Source: Halorubrum coriense DSM 10284
GTDB lineage: Archaea > Halobacteriota > Halobacteria > Halobacteriales > Haloferacaceae
Length of the DNA stretch: 61,387 nucleotides
Assembly (NCBI RefSeq): GCF_000337035.1
Contig: NZ_AOJL01000027.1
Coordinates: 1-61,387, forward strand
Reading direction: 5' to 3'
Position 1 is the stretch's first letter; the number at the start of each line of letters is the position of its first letter. Positions 26,403 to 35,184 of this stretch are shown in pieces. The notes beneath the pieces were generated by a model. The model saw only the letters and a program-made list of their open reading frames with translations. It was not told the DNA's origin and did no database searches. The translations under genes were made by a program, and so were the position numbers.

Positions 26403-27664
26403 GCGGCCACCTCCGCGAACCGGTCGAGCGCCTCGCCGCTCCCCACCACGAACAGGTCGTCGCCCGCCGACAGCGACTGCGAGCCGCCGGGCGCGAGCGT
26501 CCACGAGTCGTGCCGAGCCGCGAGGACCGCCACGCCGTACGCCTCGCGCACCTCGGCCTCGCCGATGCTGTGACCGTCCAGCGGTCCCCCGGCGACGACT
26601 GAGACCCGCCGGAACCGCTTGCCGGTCCGGCGCAGCAGGGCCGTGAGCTCGTACTCGCGGCGGGTTCCCCGTGACAGCACCAGGACGCGACCCCGGTCGG
26701 CGCGGAGGAGCGCCGTCGCCTCGGCGCGGTCGAGCGCGAGCGTCACCCGGCCCTCGCCGCCGGTCGTCGTGGGAGCGGTCGCCGCCGGGGGCGACGAGAC
26801 GGCCGCCTCCCCGCCGTCGGTTCGGAGGTCGTCCGGGTCGGCGTCGTCGCCCCCGGCGGGAGCGGGGGTCGACGCCGCGGCGGCTCCCGGCTCGGGCTTC
26901 CCGCTCGACCGGGCGGCGATCACGGGCCCTCGGGCGTCGAGGTCCGGGGTGATCACGCGGACGACGTCGCCGCGAGCGATCCCCGTCGGGACCAGCGCCG
27001 ACACCGACACCGCGCGCTTCCCCGCGGGCACCCGCTTCGAGAGCGCGCCGGTCGGCGGGGCGGCGGCCACGGTCGCGCGCGCCTGCTCGTCGATCCTGAC
27101 CGCCACGTCGGCCAGGTCGAGTTCCGCCCGGAGCCGCTCGGCGAACCGGCCTTCGAGTTCGGCGAGCGGGAGGTCGGCCGGGAACGTCCAGTCGCCGTCG
27201 AGGATCGCGCGGCGCGTGTCGGCCGGCAGCGGCGGGTACCCCTCCATGTCGTTCACCTCGCCGGTCACCGCGACGGAGACCCGGCCGCGGCCGCCGACGA
27301 GTTCGATCACGTCGGTCGAGAGCGTCCGGTCGCGCAGCTGTTTGAGCGAGATCCGCTTCGGGACGCTGGCGCCGAGCCGGTCGCCCTGCGCGTGGGCGTA
27401 CAGCGAGATCATCAACACCACGACGATCGCCGTGAGAATGGCCGGCGCGCGCTCCGACGACCGGATCGTCTCGTCGTTGAGCGCGAGGAGCCCCCCGTTG
27501 ACGCCGGCGATCGCGAGCGACAACACGACGACGCCGAGCCCGGGGATCGTCACGTCGGTGACGTACTTGAACACGAAGCCGAGGGTGCCGGCCACCAGCG
27601 CGGGGACGATTCCGGTGATGACACCGAGATAGATGCCGAAGACGATCTCGACGGGCAGCGACAT
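26399..27664 (-). CDS. Membrane protein with C-terminal TrkA_C domain, paralogue A
   Basis: The 421-residue protein has three to four hydrophobic segments at the N terminus (EIVFGIYLGVITGIVPALVAGT, GLGVVVLSLAIAGVNGG, AILTAIVVVLMISLYAHA), a middle domain containing WTFPADLPLAELEGRFAERL, a Pro/Ala/Asp-rich linker, and a TrkA_C domain (VSVVAGGPLDGHSIGE to LSAGDDLFVVGS). It is coupled to paralogue B by a 4-base overlap and divergent from a K+ channel gene 122 bases away. The shared middle motif suggests a tandem duplication. A role in potassium transport or its gating is inferred from the domain and neighbours. Confidence 0.75.
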   Translation of the reverse strand: MSLPVEIVFGIYLGVITGIVPALVAGTLGFVFKYVTDVTIPGLGVVVLSLAIAGVNGGLLALNDETIRSSERAPAILTAIVVVLMISLYAHAQGDRLGASVPKRISLKQLRDRTLSTDVIELVGGRGRVSVAVTGEVNDMEGYPPLPADTRRAILDGDWTFPADLPLAELEGRFAERLRAELDLADVAVRIDEQARATVAAAPPTGALSKRVPAGKRAVSVSALVPTGIARGDVVRVITPDLDARGPVIAARSSGKPEPGAAAASTPAPAGGDDADPDDLRTDGGEAAVSSPPAATAPTTTGGEGRVTLALDRAEATALLRADRGRVLVLSRGTRREYELTALLRRTGKRFRRVSVVAGGPLDGHSIGEAEVREAYGVAVLAARHDSWTLAPGGSQSLSAGDDLFVVGSGEALDRFAEVAA

Positions 27665-27786
27665 ACGGCCTCCAATCCGCGGCGCGGTTAAACGTGTGTC
27701 GGCGGGATCGGCCCGCGGATCGCCCGCCGGGGTCGACTCCGAGGCGGCCTCGCGGGGTTTAAGTTCGGTCTCGGCGACCCGGGGAC

Positions 27787-28953
27787 ATGGAGCTGACCCG
27801 GGACTGGGTGACCGTCCGCGCGTCGATCCTGTTGACGTTCGCGGTCGCGGTGCTGTCGATCCTCGCCGGGCTGGCTCAGATCGGCGGCCTCGGCGTCTCT
27901 GGCCCGCTCGCCCCGTACGTTCCGGACGTCGTTCGACAGACCGTCGGGTTCACCGGGACGATAACCGGCTTCGCGATGTTCGGAAGCGGGTTCGCACTGC
28001 GGAACGGGTACCGGGTCGGGTGGTACACCACGGCGGTGTTGCTGCCGCTGACGGCCGTCCAAGGGCTGATGCAGGCGTCCGTCCTGTCGTTCCCGCTCGT
28101 GGCGCTGTCGGCGCTCTCGGTGCCGACGCTCATGATCAACCGGGGCCGGTTCGACAGGAGCTACTCGCCGTCCCCGACGCAACTCGCGGCCGCCGCCGCG
28201 CTGGTGACCGCCATCTCCTACGGGACGGTCGGCGCGTACGCGCTCCGCGACCAGTTCGGCGGGGTCGAGACCATCGTCGACGCGTTCTACTTCACCGTGG
28301 TCACTGCTTCCACGGTCGGCTACGGCGACATCAGCCCGACGACCGACATCGCCCAGCTGTTCGCGCTCTCCTCGCTCGTGATGAACGTCGCCGCGTTCGC
28401 GGTGGCGCTCGGGGTCCTGCTCACGCCCGCCATCGAGGCGCAGCTCTCCAAGGCGCTCGGGAAAATGACAGACAGACAGATAGACCTCCTCGACGACCAC
28501 GTCCTCGTGCTCGGCTACGGGGACCTGACGGAACCGATACTCGAAGAGCTCGACGCCCGCGACGGCGTCGAGTACGCGGTCGTGACGCCGGACGAGACCG
28601 CCGCGAGGCGGCTCGCGGACCGCGACATTCCGGTGTACACCGCGGACCCCAGCGACGTCGACCCGCTCGAACGGGTCAACCTCGGCGACGCGCGGGCGGT
28701 CGTCGCCGCGACCGAAGACGACGCGCGCGACGCGCTCGCCATCCTCACCGCGCGCCAGCTCAATCCGGACGTGCGGATCGTCGCGGCGGTGACGCAGCGA
28801 GAGAACGTGGACAAGCTCCGGCGCGCCGGTGCCGACCAAGTGATCTCGCCGTCGACGCTCGGCGGGCACATCCTCGTCGACTGCGCGTTCGGCGCGGACA
28901 GCAAGGACGCGACCGAAGGGATCCTCGACGACGTCGACCTCGACGACGACTGA
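27787..28953 (+). CDS. Potassium channel with RCK N-terminal (Rossmann) domain
   Basis: The 388-residue protein has about four leading hydrophobic segments, a pore loop with selectivity filter TVGYGDISP (GYGD at 178-181), an inner helix, and an RCK_N domain (HVLVLGYGDLTEPILEEL, then VVTPDETAARRL and VVAATEDDARDALAILTAR). The protein ends about 40 residues after the Rossmann fold with an acidic tail, so the usual RCK C (TrkA_C) half is absent. It is divergent from two membrane proteins that carry only TrkA_C. Likely role: K+ flux controlled by bound nucleotide. Confidence 0.88.
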   Translation: MELTRDWVTVRASILLTFAVAVLSILAGLAQIGGLGVSGPLAPYVPDVVRQTVGFTGTITGFAMFGSGFALRNGYRVGWYTTAVLLPLTAVQGLMQASVLSFPLVALSALSVPTLMINRGRFDRSYSPSPTQLAAAAALVTAISYGTVGAYALRDQFGGVETIVDAFYFTVVTASTVGYGDISPTTDIAQLFALSSLVMNVAAFAVALGVLLTPAIEAQLSKALGKMTDRQIDLLDDHVLVLGYGDLTEPILEELDARDGVEYAVVTPDETAARRLADRDIPVYTADPSDVDPLERVNLGDARAVVAATEDDARDALAILTARQLNPDVRIVAAVTQRENVDKLRRAGADQVISPSTLGGHILVDCAFGADSKDATEGILDDVDLDDD

Positions 28954-28980
28954 GCGAACCGGCGACTGCCGGCTCCGAAC

Positions 28981-29616
28981 TCAGCGGTTCCGCCGCCCCT
29001 TCGTCTGGCGGTAGTCCCGGCTCAGCACGTTCTCGCGCATGTGCTCGCGGAAGGCGTCCGCCTCGTCGTCGCTCATCTCGGCCGGCTCCTTCATCGGCAC
29101 GAGCTCGAACCCGCGCCCGCGGATCGTCGTCGCGTGCTCGGCCTCGACGTCGAAGGAGTCCGGCCGGCGCGTCGTGTACTCGACGGCCAGCTCGCGGAGC
29201 GGTCGGTCGCCGACCGGCACGATGATCTGGGGGTTTATCATCCGGATCTCCGCGTTGAGGAACGGCTCGCAGGTGTCGACCTCCCGGTCCGTCGGCCCGC
29301 GCTCCGGGTGTCGACACCGCGTCAGGTTCGTGAAGAAGACGTTCTGGACGTCCGGCTCCGTCGCGTCCGGCTCCGACCGGACGAAGCCGAGGTCGGCGAA
29401 GATCGATTGGACCAGCTCGCCGCCGCCCGCGCCGGTGAAGGGGACGCCGTTGCGTTCGGCGGCCGCCGTGGGTCCGGTCCCGACGACGAGGAACTCCGCG
29501 CCGACGTCGCCGTAGCCGTGAACGACGCGGTCGCGGGCGCCGCACAGCTCGGCGCAGTTCTCGCAGTCGGCGTCCATCGCGAACGGGTTCTCGAACTCCG
29601 TCTGGTTCGCGTCCAC
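28981..29616 (-). CDS. Uracil-DNA glycosylase superfamily protein
   Basis: The 211-residue protein has the UDG fold: LVVGTGPTAAAERNGVPFTGAGGGELVQSIFADLGF (key FTGAGGGELV), VFFTNLTRCRHP, and NPQIIVPVGDRPLRELA. Cys at CENCAELC and RC...TC are placed as in the FeS-binding type 4/5 enzymes. Such enzymes excise uracil from deaminated DNA. The catalytic acidic or Asn residue is not in the canonical GEAPG form (GTGPTAAA), so its substrate range could differ. It converges with the K+ channel gene. Confidence 0.82.
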   Translation of the reverse strand: MDANQTEFENPFAMDADCENCAELCGARDRVVHGYGDVGAEFLVVGTGPTAAAERNGVPFTGAGGGELVQSIFADLGFVRSEPDATEPDVQNVFFTNLTRCRHPERGPTDREVDTCEPFLNAEIRMINPQIIVPVGDRPLRELAVEYTTRRPDSFDVEAEHATTIRGRGFELVPMKEPAEMSDDEADAFREHMRENVLSRDYRQTKGRRNR

Positions 29617-29718
29617 GGTGGACCTGTGCGCTCCGCATGCCTAAACGCTCCGGCGCGGGGGGGCCGTCGCGAGCGATAGTTCGGGAGGAATAGCGGTGCG
29701 CGGCCGGAACCGGCCGGG

Positions 29719-29946
29719 TCAGTTCGGCACGTAGCGGTCGCCGTCGCAGTCGACCAGCCCCTCGCTGCGGAGGGTCTTCAGGATGCTGTACAGGGAGAGC
29801 TTCTTCATCCCGAGCGACTCGCCCATCTCGGACACCGTGGCGTCGCCGTTCGTGGTCAGGAACAGGTACACGAGTTTGGCGCGGGGCGACTGGAGCTCCC
29901 GGGGCAGCGCGGGGGCCGCCGCGGACGCGGTCTCCGTCTCGAACAT
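29719..29946 (-). CDS. Small winged-helix transcription regulator
   Basis: The 75-residue protein is little more than a winged helix: SPRAKLVYLFLTTNG, DATVSEMGESLGMKKLSLYSILKTL (recognition region GMKKLSLYSILKTL) and the wing SEGLVDCDGDRYV. This matches MarR/TrmB-like HTH proteins. The start ATG 29946 is fixed by a TATA box 25 bases upstream. The short length leaves no effector domain. It sits 299 bases downstream of sdhA, on the same strand but with its own promoter. Confidence 0.75.
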   Translation of the reverse strand: MFETETASAAAPALPRELQSPRAKLVYLFLTTNGDATVSEMGESLGMKKLSLYSILKTLRSEGLVDCDGDRYVPN

Positions 29947-30245
29947 CTTGTTCGGAACGATGGGTTCGACGATAATAAACCCCCTTTTCAACGTTCGTCG
30001 AAACAGCAGGAAGGGACCGGAAACCGCCTCAGACGCCCGTCTTCGCTGAAACCGAACCGATAACGTCGATCGACGAACCGTAAATCGACGCGTATCGACG
30101 CTCGGTTTCGACCGTCGACGGATAGGAGACCGTGAACGATCCGGATCGATAAGGCGAAACGAGGCGGTTCGCGAGCACGGGAGTCCGCCCCGCGGAGTCG
30201 AAGCCCGCGACGCGTCGCCGCGGGCGACCGCGCGCGCCGGACGGT
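29947..30245 (-). promoter_or_regulatory. Long promoter region of the small HTH gene
   Basis: This 299-base gap holds no gene. A minus-strand TATA box GTTTATTATC (29971-29980) with a purine-rich BRE-like AAAAGGGGG next to it fits a start at 29946. Further upstream the heptamer ATCGACG occurs three times (30069, 30084, 30094) close to partly inverted AACCG/CGGTT. The region is richer in A/T than its surroundings. The repeats could be regulator sites. Confidence 0.5.
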
Positions 30246-32075
30246 TCAGTACGACCGGCTCTTCGGCTCGTACGTCTTGTTCTCGCCTTCGAGGACGACC
30301 GGCTTGTACCACAGCTCCGGCTCGCCGTCGTTCCACGAGATGAGCGTGTGCTTCAGCCAGTCCTGGTCCTTGCGCTCCTGGTGCTCCTTGCGCCAGTGCG
30401 CGCCGCGGAACTCCTCGCGGGCCAGCGCGCCCATCGTCAGGGCCTCCGCGAGGTCCAAGATGTTGCGCGTCTCGATGGTGTGGATGAGGTCGGTGTTGAA
30501 CGTCCGGGACGGGTCCGACACCGCGACGTCCTTGTACGCCTCGCGGGCCTCGCGGAGGTCTCCGAGCGTCTCCTCCAGCCGGCCCTCCTCGCGGAACACG
30601 TTGACGTTGCCCGTCATCGTCTCCTGGACGGCGGAGCGGATCTCCGCGTGGTTGCGCCCCTTCCGCGAGAGCAGTTCGTCGACGCGCTCCTGCGCCCGGT
30701 CGACGGCGCCCCCGAGGACGCTCTCGGCGTCGGTCACCACCGCGCCGCCGTCGGCGGCGGCCGTGCCGGAGCCGCCCGTCTCGCCGACCTCGACGCCGAA
30801 CTCGTAGTCGGCGGGCTGCCAGTCGCCAGACCGGCCGGTCTCGATCTCGGCCTCGCCCATCTCCTCGCCGGCGGCGTGGCGGCCGGCGCGCTTCCCGAAG
30901 ACGATGAGCTCCGGCAGCGCGTTGCCGCCGAGGCGGTTCGCGCCGTGAACGGACGCGCAGGCGCACTCGCCGGCGGCGTACAGCCCGTCGATGACGGTCT
31001 CGCCGAACTCGTTCGTCTCGATGCCGCCCATCGCGTAGTGCTGACCGGGCTTGACCGGCATCGGCTCCGTGAGCCCGTCCGCGCCCTCGAAGTCCTCCGC
31101 GAGGTGGAGGATGTTCTCGAGCCGGTCGAGGATGCGCTCCTCGCCGAGGTGGCGCATGTCGAGGTGGACGTACTCGTCCTCGATGCCGCGCCCCTCGTTG
31201 ACCTCGGTCAGCTCGGCGCGGGAGACGACGTCGCGGGAGGCGAGCTCGCCGTCGTTGTTCGCGTAGCCGTGTTCGAACATGAACCGCTCGCCCTCGCTGT
31301 TGTAGAGGATTCCCCCCTCGCCGCGGACGCCCTCGGAGATGAGGACGCCGGTCGACGGCAGCGTCGTCGGGTGGAACTGGATGAACTCCATGTCCTCCAT
31401 CGGGACGCCGGCGCGGTAGGCCATCGCGACGCCGTCCCCGGTGTTCGCCACCGCGTTGGTGGTGTGGTCGAACACCTGCCCCATCCCGCCGGTCGCGAGG
31501 ATGACGCCGTTCTCGGCGCGGAAGCCGCTGATCTCGCCGCTCTGGATGTCGTACGCGACGACGCCGTGACAGGTCCGCTCCGCGGGGTCGTCCTCGTCGG
31601 TGACCGCGAGGTCCATCACGTGCCACTCGTCGTACACCGTGATGCCCCGTTTGACCACCTGCTCGTACATCGTGTGGAGCATCTGGTGGCCGGTCTCCGC
31701 GCCCGCGTACGTCGTCCGCGGGAACGAGAGGCCGCCAAACGGTCGCTGGGAGACGCGGCCGTCGTCCTCGCGGGAGAACGGCATCCCCCAGTGTTCGAGC
31801 CGGATGACCTCCTCGGGGCTCTCCTGACAGAGCGCCTCGACCGCGGGCGCGTCGCCGAGGTAGTCGGACCCCTTCATCGTGTCGTAGGCGTGGTCCTGCC
31901 AGGAGTCGGCGTCGCGCAGCGCCGCGTTGATCCCGCCCTCAGCCGCGCCCGTGTGCGACCGGACGGGGTGGAGCTTCGACACCATCGCCACGTCCGCGCC
32001 CGCTTCCTGTGCCGCGATCGCCGCCCGGAGTCCCGCCCCGCCGGCCCCGACGACGACGACGTCGTGTTCGTACAT
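30246..32075 (-). CDS. sdhA: Succinate dehydrogenase flavoprotein subunit
   Basis: The 609-residue subunit oxidises succinate to fumarate at covalently bound FAD. Visible: the dinucleotide motif VVVGAGGAGLRAAIAA, the FAD-attachment histidine in PVRSHTGAAEGGINAA, the active-site regions FIQFHPTTLP and GGILYNSEGERF, and HGANRLGGNALPE. The start ATG 32075 directly opens the Rossmann motif. It is the last gene of sdhCDBA; the 53-base gap from sdhB is unusually A/T-rich for this operon and could hold an internal signal. Confidence 0.95.
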   Translation of the reverse strand: MYEHDVVVVGAGGAGLRAAIAAQEAGADVAMVSKLHPVRSHTGAAEGGINAALRDADSWQDHAYDTMKGSDYLGDAPAVEALCQESPEEVIRLEHWGMPFSREDDGRVSQRPFGGLSFPRTTYAGAETGHQMLHTMYEQVVKRGITVYDEWHVMDLAVTDEDDPAERTCHGVVAYDIQSGEISGFRAENGVILATGGMGQVFDHTTNAVANTGDGVAMAYRAGVPMEDMEFIQFHPTTLPSTGVLISEGVRGEGGILYNSEGERFMFEHGYANNDGELASRDVVSRAELTEVNEGRGIEDEYVHLDMRHLGEERILDRLENILHLAEDFEGADGLTEPMPVKPGQHYAMGGIETNEFGETVIDGLYAAGECACASVHGANRLGGNALPELIVFGKRAGRHAAGEEMGEAEIETGRSGDWQPADYEFGVEVGETGGSGTAAADGGAVVTDAESVLGGAVDRAQERVDELLSRKGRNHAEIRSAVQETMTGNVNVFREEGRLEETLGDLREAREAYKDVAVSDPSRTFNTDLIHTIETRNILDLAEALTMGALAREEFRGAHWRKEHQERKDQDWLKHTLISWNDGEPELWYKPVVLEGENKTYEPKSRSY

Positions 32076-32128
32076 TGTTGGTATGTAATTTCGTAAGTTC
32101 CGGAGTCCCTTGATACTGTCTGTCGGAA

Positions 32129-33019
32129 TTACCAGAATTTCAGGTTGTTCTTGACCGCCTCGCGCTTCAGCTCCTGGATGTGCTCGGTGAGGGGGATGTC
32201 CTTCGGGCACACCTCCGTACAGGAGAACTGGGTCTGACACCGCCAGACGCCGTGTTCCTGCTCGATGATCTCCAGGCGCTTCTGTTTCATCTCCTCGCCC
32301 TCGCGCTCGTCCATCGCGAACCGGTACGCCTTGTTGATCGCGGCCGGCCCGAGGTACTCGTTGTCGCCCGCGGCGATGTTACACGAGGACATACACGCGC
32401 CACACCAGATACAGCGCGTGGACATCTTGATCTTCTCGCGGTTCGCCCGGTCCTGGCGCTGCTCTTCGAGCTCGCCGTCCGGGTACTCGTCCGTCTGGAA
32501 GTACGGCTCGACGGCCTCCATCTGCTCGTAGAAGTGCTCCATGTCGACGACGAGGTCCTTCGTCACCTCGGCGTGCGGGAGCGGCTCGACGCGGACCGGC
32601 TCTTCGAGGTCCGATATCTGCGTCTTACACGCCAGCTTCTGGCCGCCGTTGACGAACATCGCGTCGGAGCCGCACACCGCCTGCCGGCAGGAGTGACGGA
32701 ACGTGAGCGAGGAGTCGTAGGTGTCGCGCGCGTACATCAGCGCGTCGAGGACGGTCATCCCCTTCGTGAACGGGACGTGGAACGTGTCGAACCGCGGCTC
32801 CTGTTTCCCCTCGACCTGCGGGTCGTAGCGGAACACCTTCAGCTCCACCGTGCTCTCGTCGGCGGCCGCCTTCTCCGCTTCCTCCTCCTGCCGCTGTTCG
32901 CGGCGCTCGGCGGCGCGACGCCGCTTCTCGGCGCGGCGCTCCTCGCCCTTCGAGGCGGGCTGCGTCTCGGCTTCGGTCTCGGTCGATTCCTCGGTCTGCT
33001 TCGGAATTTGCGTGCTCAT
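32129..33019 (-). CDS. sdhB: Succinate dehydrogenase iron-sulfur subunit
   Basis: The 296-residue subunit passes electrons from FAD to quinone through three clusters. The 2Fe-2S motif is HSCRQAVCGSDAM with a later LAC; the Asp at the third position is as in E. coli SdhB. The 4Fe-4S and 3Fe-4S ligands are in CIWCGACMSSCN and CTEVCPKDIP. A 55-residue charged, coiled-coil-like N terminus (ERRAEKRRRAAERREQR) precedes the ferredoxin fold and is an extension common in haloarchaea. Confidence 0.95.
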   Translation of the reverse strand: MSTQIPKQTEESTETEAETQPASKGEERRAEKRRRAAERREQRQEEEAEKAAADESTVELKVFRYDPQVEGKQEPRFDTFHVPFTKGMTVLDALMYARDTYDSSLTFRHSCRQAVCGSDAMFVNGGQKLACKTQISDLEEPVRVEPLPHAEVTKDLVVDMEHFYEQMEAVEPYFQTDEYPDGELEEQRQDRANREKIKMSTRCIWCGACMSSCNIAAGDNEYLGPAAINKAYRFAMDEREGEEMKQKRLEIIEQEHGVWRCQTQFSCTEVCPKDIPLTEHIQELKREAVKNNLKFW

Positions 33020-33026
33020 GGTCGGT

Positions 33027-33398
33027 TCAGTAGAGTCCGATACCCGCCCACGCGTTCGCGGTGCGGATTCCCTGCGCGATCAGCACGACGCTCGCGGCGA
33101 CGAGCGTCCACTTGATCACGGTGCGTTTCGTGCCGGTGAGCCCCTGGTTCACCAAGGCGTTGTACACGCCGTTGACCCCGTGGAACGTCGCCGTCACGAG
33201 GAAGAGGATCATCAGCGAGTAGTAGCTCAGCGACTCCATCCGGGCCGAGCTCGCGAGGAACGACACCTCGTCGGCGTGGTGGACGAAGTGGAGCAGGAAG
33301 AAGTGGAACGCCAACACGACTAAGAGGAAGACCGCGGTGATCCGCTGGAGCAGCCACATGCGACCGCCCGACTGGAACGAGGAGTAGCGCTCGGCCAT
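33027..33398 (-). CDS. sdhD: Succinate dehydrogenase membrane anchor subunit
   Basis: The 123-residue protein has three transmembrane helices: LLQRITAVFLLVVLAFHFFLLHF, SLMILFLVTATFHGVNGVYN and VIKWTLVAASVVLIAQGI. Histidines in FHFFLLHFVHH and ATFHGVNG are candidate haem b ligands. It is separated from sdhC by one base and from sdhB by seven, within the sdhCDBA operon. Confidence 0.9.
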   Translation of the reverse strand: MAERYSSFQSGGRMWLLQRITAVFLLVVLAFHFFLLHFVHHADEVSFLASSARMESLSYYSLMILFLVTATFHGVNGVYNALVNQGLTGTKRTVIKWTLVAASVVLIAQGIRTANAWAGIGLY

Positions 33399-33399
33399 C

Positions 33400-33825
33400 T
33401 CAGAACGCCCCCGCGATGAACGTCGGCACGGACGCGACGGTGATCGCTCCCGTGAGGATCAGCGACGCGTAGAAGCTCTTGTCCTGTGCGTCGAGCCCGA
33501 TTCCGAGGTCGGTGAGGAGGAGCCGGGTCCCGTTGAGCATGTGGAAGACCGCGACGGCCAGCAGCCCGACCTCCAGGAGGCGGACGAGCAGCAGCCCTTC
33601 CAGCGAGACGATGGTCTGCGTGTACACGTCGTTTCCCGCGGCGATCGCCGCTTCGCTCGCGCCGGCCGCCGGGATTCCCGTACTCAACACGGCGATGTGC
33701 GTGAACAGGTACCCGATGAGCACCCATCCCGTGAACTTGTGGAAGATCCACGCCCACATCCCCGCCTCGAACTCCCGCCAGCGGGCGAAGTCCTCGATGA
33801 GGCCTCGATTGTACGACTGACTCAT
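33400..33825 (-). CDS. sdhC: Succinate dehydrogenase cytochrome b556 subunit
   Basis: The 141-residue protein has three transmembrane helices. [18 protein letters not shown] is the family signature with haem and quinone-site residues, and [16 protein letters not shown] is the second histidine motif. It is the first gene of the operon. A minus-strand TATA box (CTACTATAC, about 33850-33858) ends 25 bases before ATG 33825, so the operon mRNA is probably leaderless. Confidence 0.92.
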   Translation of the reverse strand: MSQSYNRGLIEDFARWREFEAGMWAWIFHKFTGWVLIGYLFTHIAVLSTGIPAAGASEAAIAAGNDVYTQTIVSLEGLLLVRLLEVGLLAVAVFHMLNGTRLLLTDLGIGLDAQDKSFYASLILTGAITVASVPTFIAGAF

Positions 33826-34035
33826 ACCTAACGGTTCTGAACCGGGGTCGTATAGTAGTTACTAACACGGCGGCGCTCGCTTCCGCGATCGGAACGCGGG
33901 CGATCCGCCCGTTCGGCCGTGAGCGACCCCCAACACTCCGATTCCGAAACGTGCCGCGAGCGCCGCGACGCGACGAATCGCGACGCCGAGCCGCCCCGTG
34001 AGACGGCGTTCCACGCCGCGGTTCGTCGCGGAAGC

Positions 34036-34043
34036 CTTTTATG
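34036..34043 (+). promoter_or_regulatory. TATA box of cspA
   Basis: CTTTTATG ends 25 bases before ATG 34069. No long leader exists, so the bacterial type of cold-shock control through a structured 5' UTR is not possible here. Confidence 0.6.
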
Positions 34044-34068
34044 TCCCACACTCGCTTCTTCGGTCGCA

Positions 34069-34263
34069 ATGGCGAAAGGCGAAGTCGATTTCTTCAACGA
34101 CACTGGCGGCTACGGATTCATCGAGACCGACGACGCGGACGAGGACGTGTTCTTCCACATGGAGGACGTCGGCGGCCCGGACCTCGAAGAGGGTCAGGAA
34201 GTCGAGTTCGACATCGAGGAGGCGGACAAGGGTCCGCGCGCCACGAACGTCACCCGTCTGTAA
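34069..34263 (+). CDS. cspA: Cold-shock domain protein
   Basis: The 64-residue OB-fold protein binds single-stranded nucleic acid. It contains RNP1 GGYGFIETDD and RNP2 DVFFHMED, and begins MAKGEVDFFNDTGGYGF as in haloarchaeal CspA. The RNP aromatic residues are intact. It is divergent from the sdh operon across 243 bases. Confidence 0.95.
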   Translation: MAKGEVDFFNDTGGYGFIETDDADEDVFFHMEDVGGPDLEEGQEVEFDIEEADKGPRATNVTRL

Positions 34264-34403
34264 GTCGACGACGACACCCGAGGCGAATCGATTTTCGACC
34301 GATTTCTACCCGCCGAGCGACGGCGCCGGGACGCGTCGCGTCACGGACGGCGGACCCGCCCGTTCGTCGAGCGAAGTCGCGCGTGAGACGCCCCCGACCG
34401 ATA

Positions 34404-34444
34404 GGAATTTACCGCTCGTTGACTGACCGGTCAGTCAATGAGCG
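34404..34444 (+). promoter_or_regulatory. Promoter and TetR operator of the tetR-MFS operon
   Basis: A TATA-like GAATTTACC (34404-34412) is followed directly by a 32-base palindrome (34413-34444) with one mismatched pair. Its perfect 20-base core is TTGACTGACCGGTCAGTCAA (34419-34438). The ATG at 34438 lies in the right edge of the core. This is a classic TetR-family operator form, so the adjacent regulator most likely represses its own operon by covering the transcription and translation start. Confidence 0.8.
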
Positions 34445-35184
34445 ACTCGCCGAGCGCGGCCGCGGAGATCATGGACGGGGTGTACAGCGCCCTCCGCGCT
34501 CACGGCTACGCCGACCTGACGATGCAGGACATCGCCGACGAGTGTTCCAAGAGCAAGTCGCTGCTCCACTACCACTACGACACGAAGGAGGACCTGCTCG
34601 TCGCGTTCCTCGAACACATCATCTCCGACTCCGAAGAGCGGATCGCGGCCCGCGCCGACGACCCGCCCGTCGACCGGTTGGTCCAGTTCGTCGGGTGGTT
34701 CGTCTTCGCGCCCGACGAGACGGACCGCGAGGCGTTCCACATCGCGCTGTTGGAGCTGCGCACGCAGGGACCGTTCAACGAGCGGATCCGCGAGCAGTTG
34801 GCCCGCAGCGACCGGCTCCTCCGGGGCACTGTCGCCGACATCCTCGCGGAGGGGATCGAGGCCGGCGTCTTCCGCGACGTGGACGTGGAGGAGACGGCGG
34901 CGCTGCTCGTGGCGACGCTCGACGGCGCGCGGACCAGACAGATCACCCTCGCGGGGGCCGAACGCGACGGCGACGCGGCGGGGTACACCCGCGAGGTCGC
35001 CGAGGCGGCGCTCCAGCGGACCGTCGGGCCGCTGCTCGCGGAGGGGGTGGAGCCGCCGCCGCTCGACGCGGCGCTGGAGGCGCTCCGGCGCGACCCAGAC
35101 GCCGGCGAGACGGACGGCGCGGCGGTCGGCGATTCCGGAGGAGACGGCTCGGACGGCGACGAGTCCGACGACGAGCGCGGATGA
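34438..35184 (+). CDS. TetR/AcrR-family transcription regulator
   Basis: The 248-residue protein has the TetR HTH at about 9-55 (YADLTMQDIADECSKSKSLLHYHY, shown by its core DIADECSKSKSLLHYHYDTKE) and a helical ligand-binding domain ending near 205, then an acidic tail. It precedes an MFS efflux gene by overlap (ATGA). An inducer, probably a substrate of the pump, would release it from the operator over its own start codon. Confidence 0.9.
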   Translation: MSDSPSAAAEIMDGVYSALRAHGYADLTMQDIADECSKSKSLLHYHYDTKEDLLVAFLEHIISDSEERIAARADDPPVDRLVQFVGWFVFAPDETDREAFHIALLELRTQGPFNERIREQLARSDRLLRGTVADILAEGIEAGVFRDVDVEETAALLVATLDGARTRQITLAGAERDGDAAGYTREVAEAALQRTVGPLLAEGVEPPPLDAALEALRRDPDAGETDGAAVGDSGGDGSDGDESDDERG

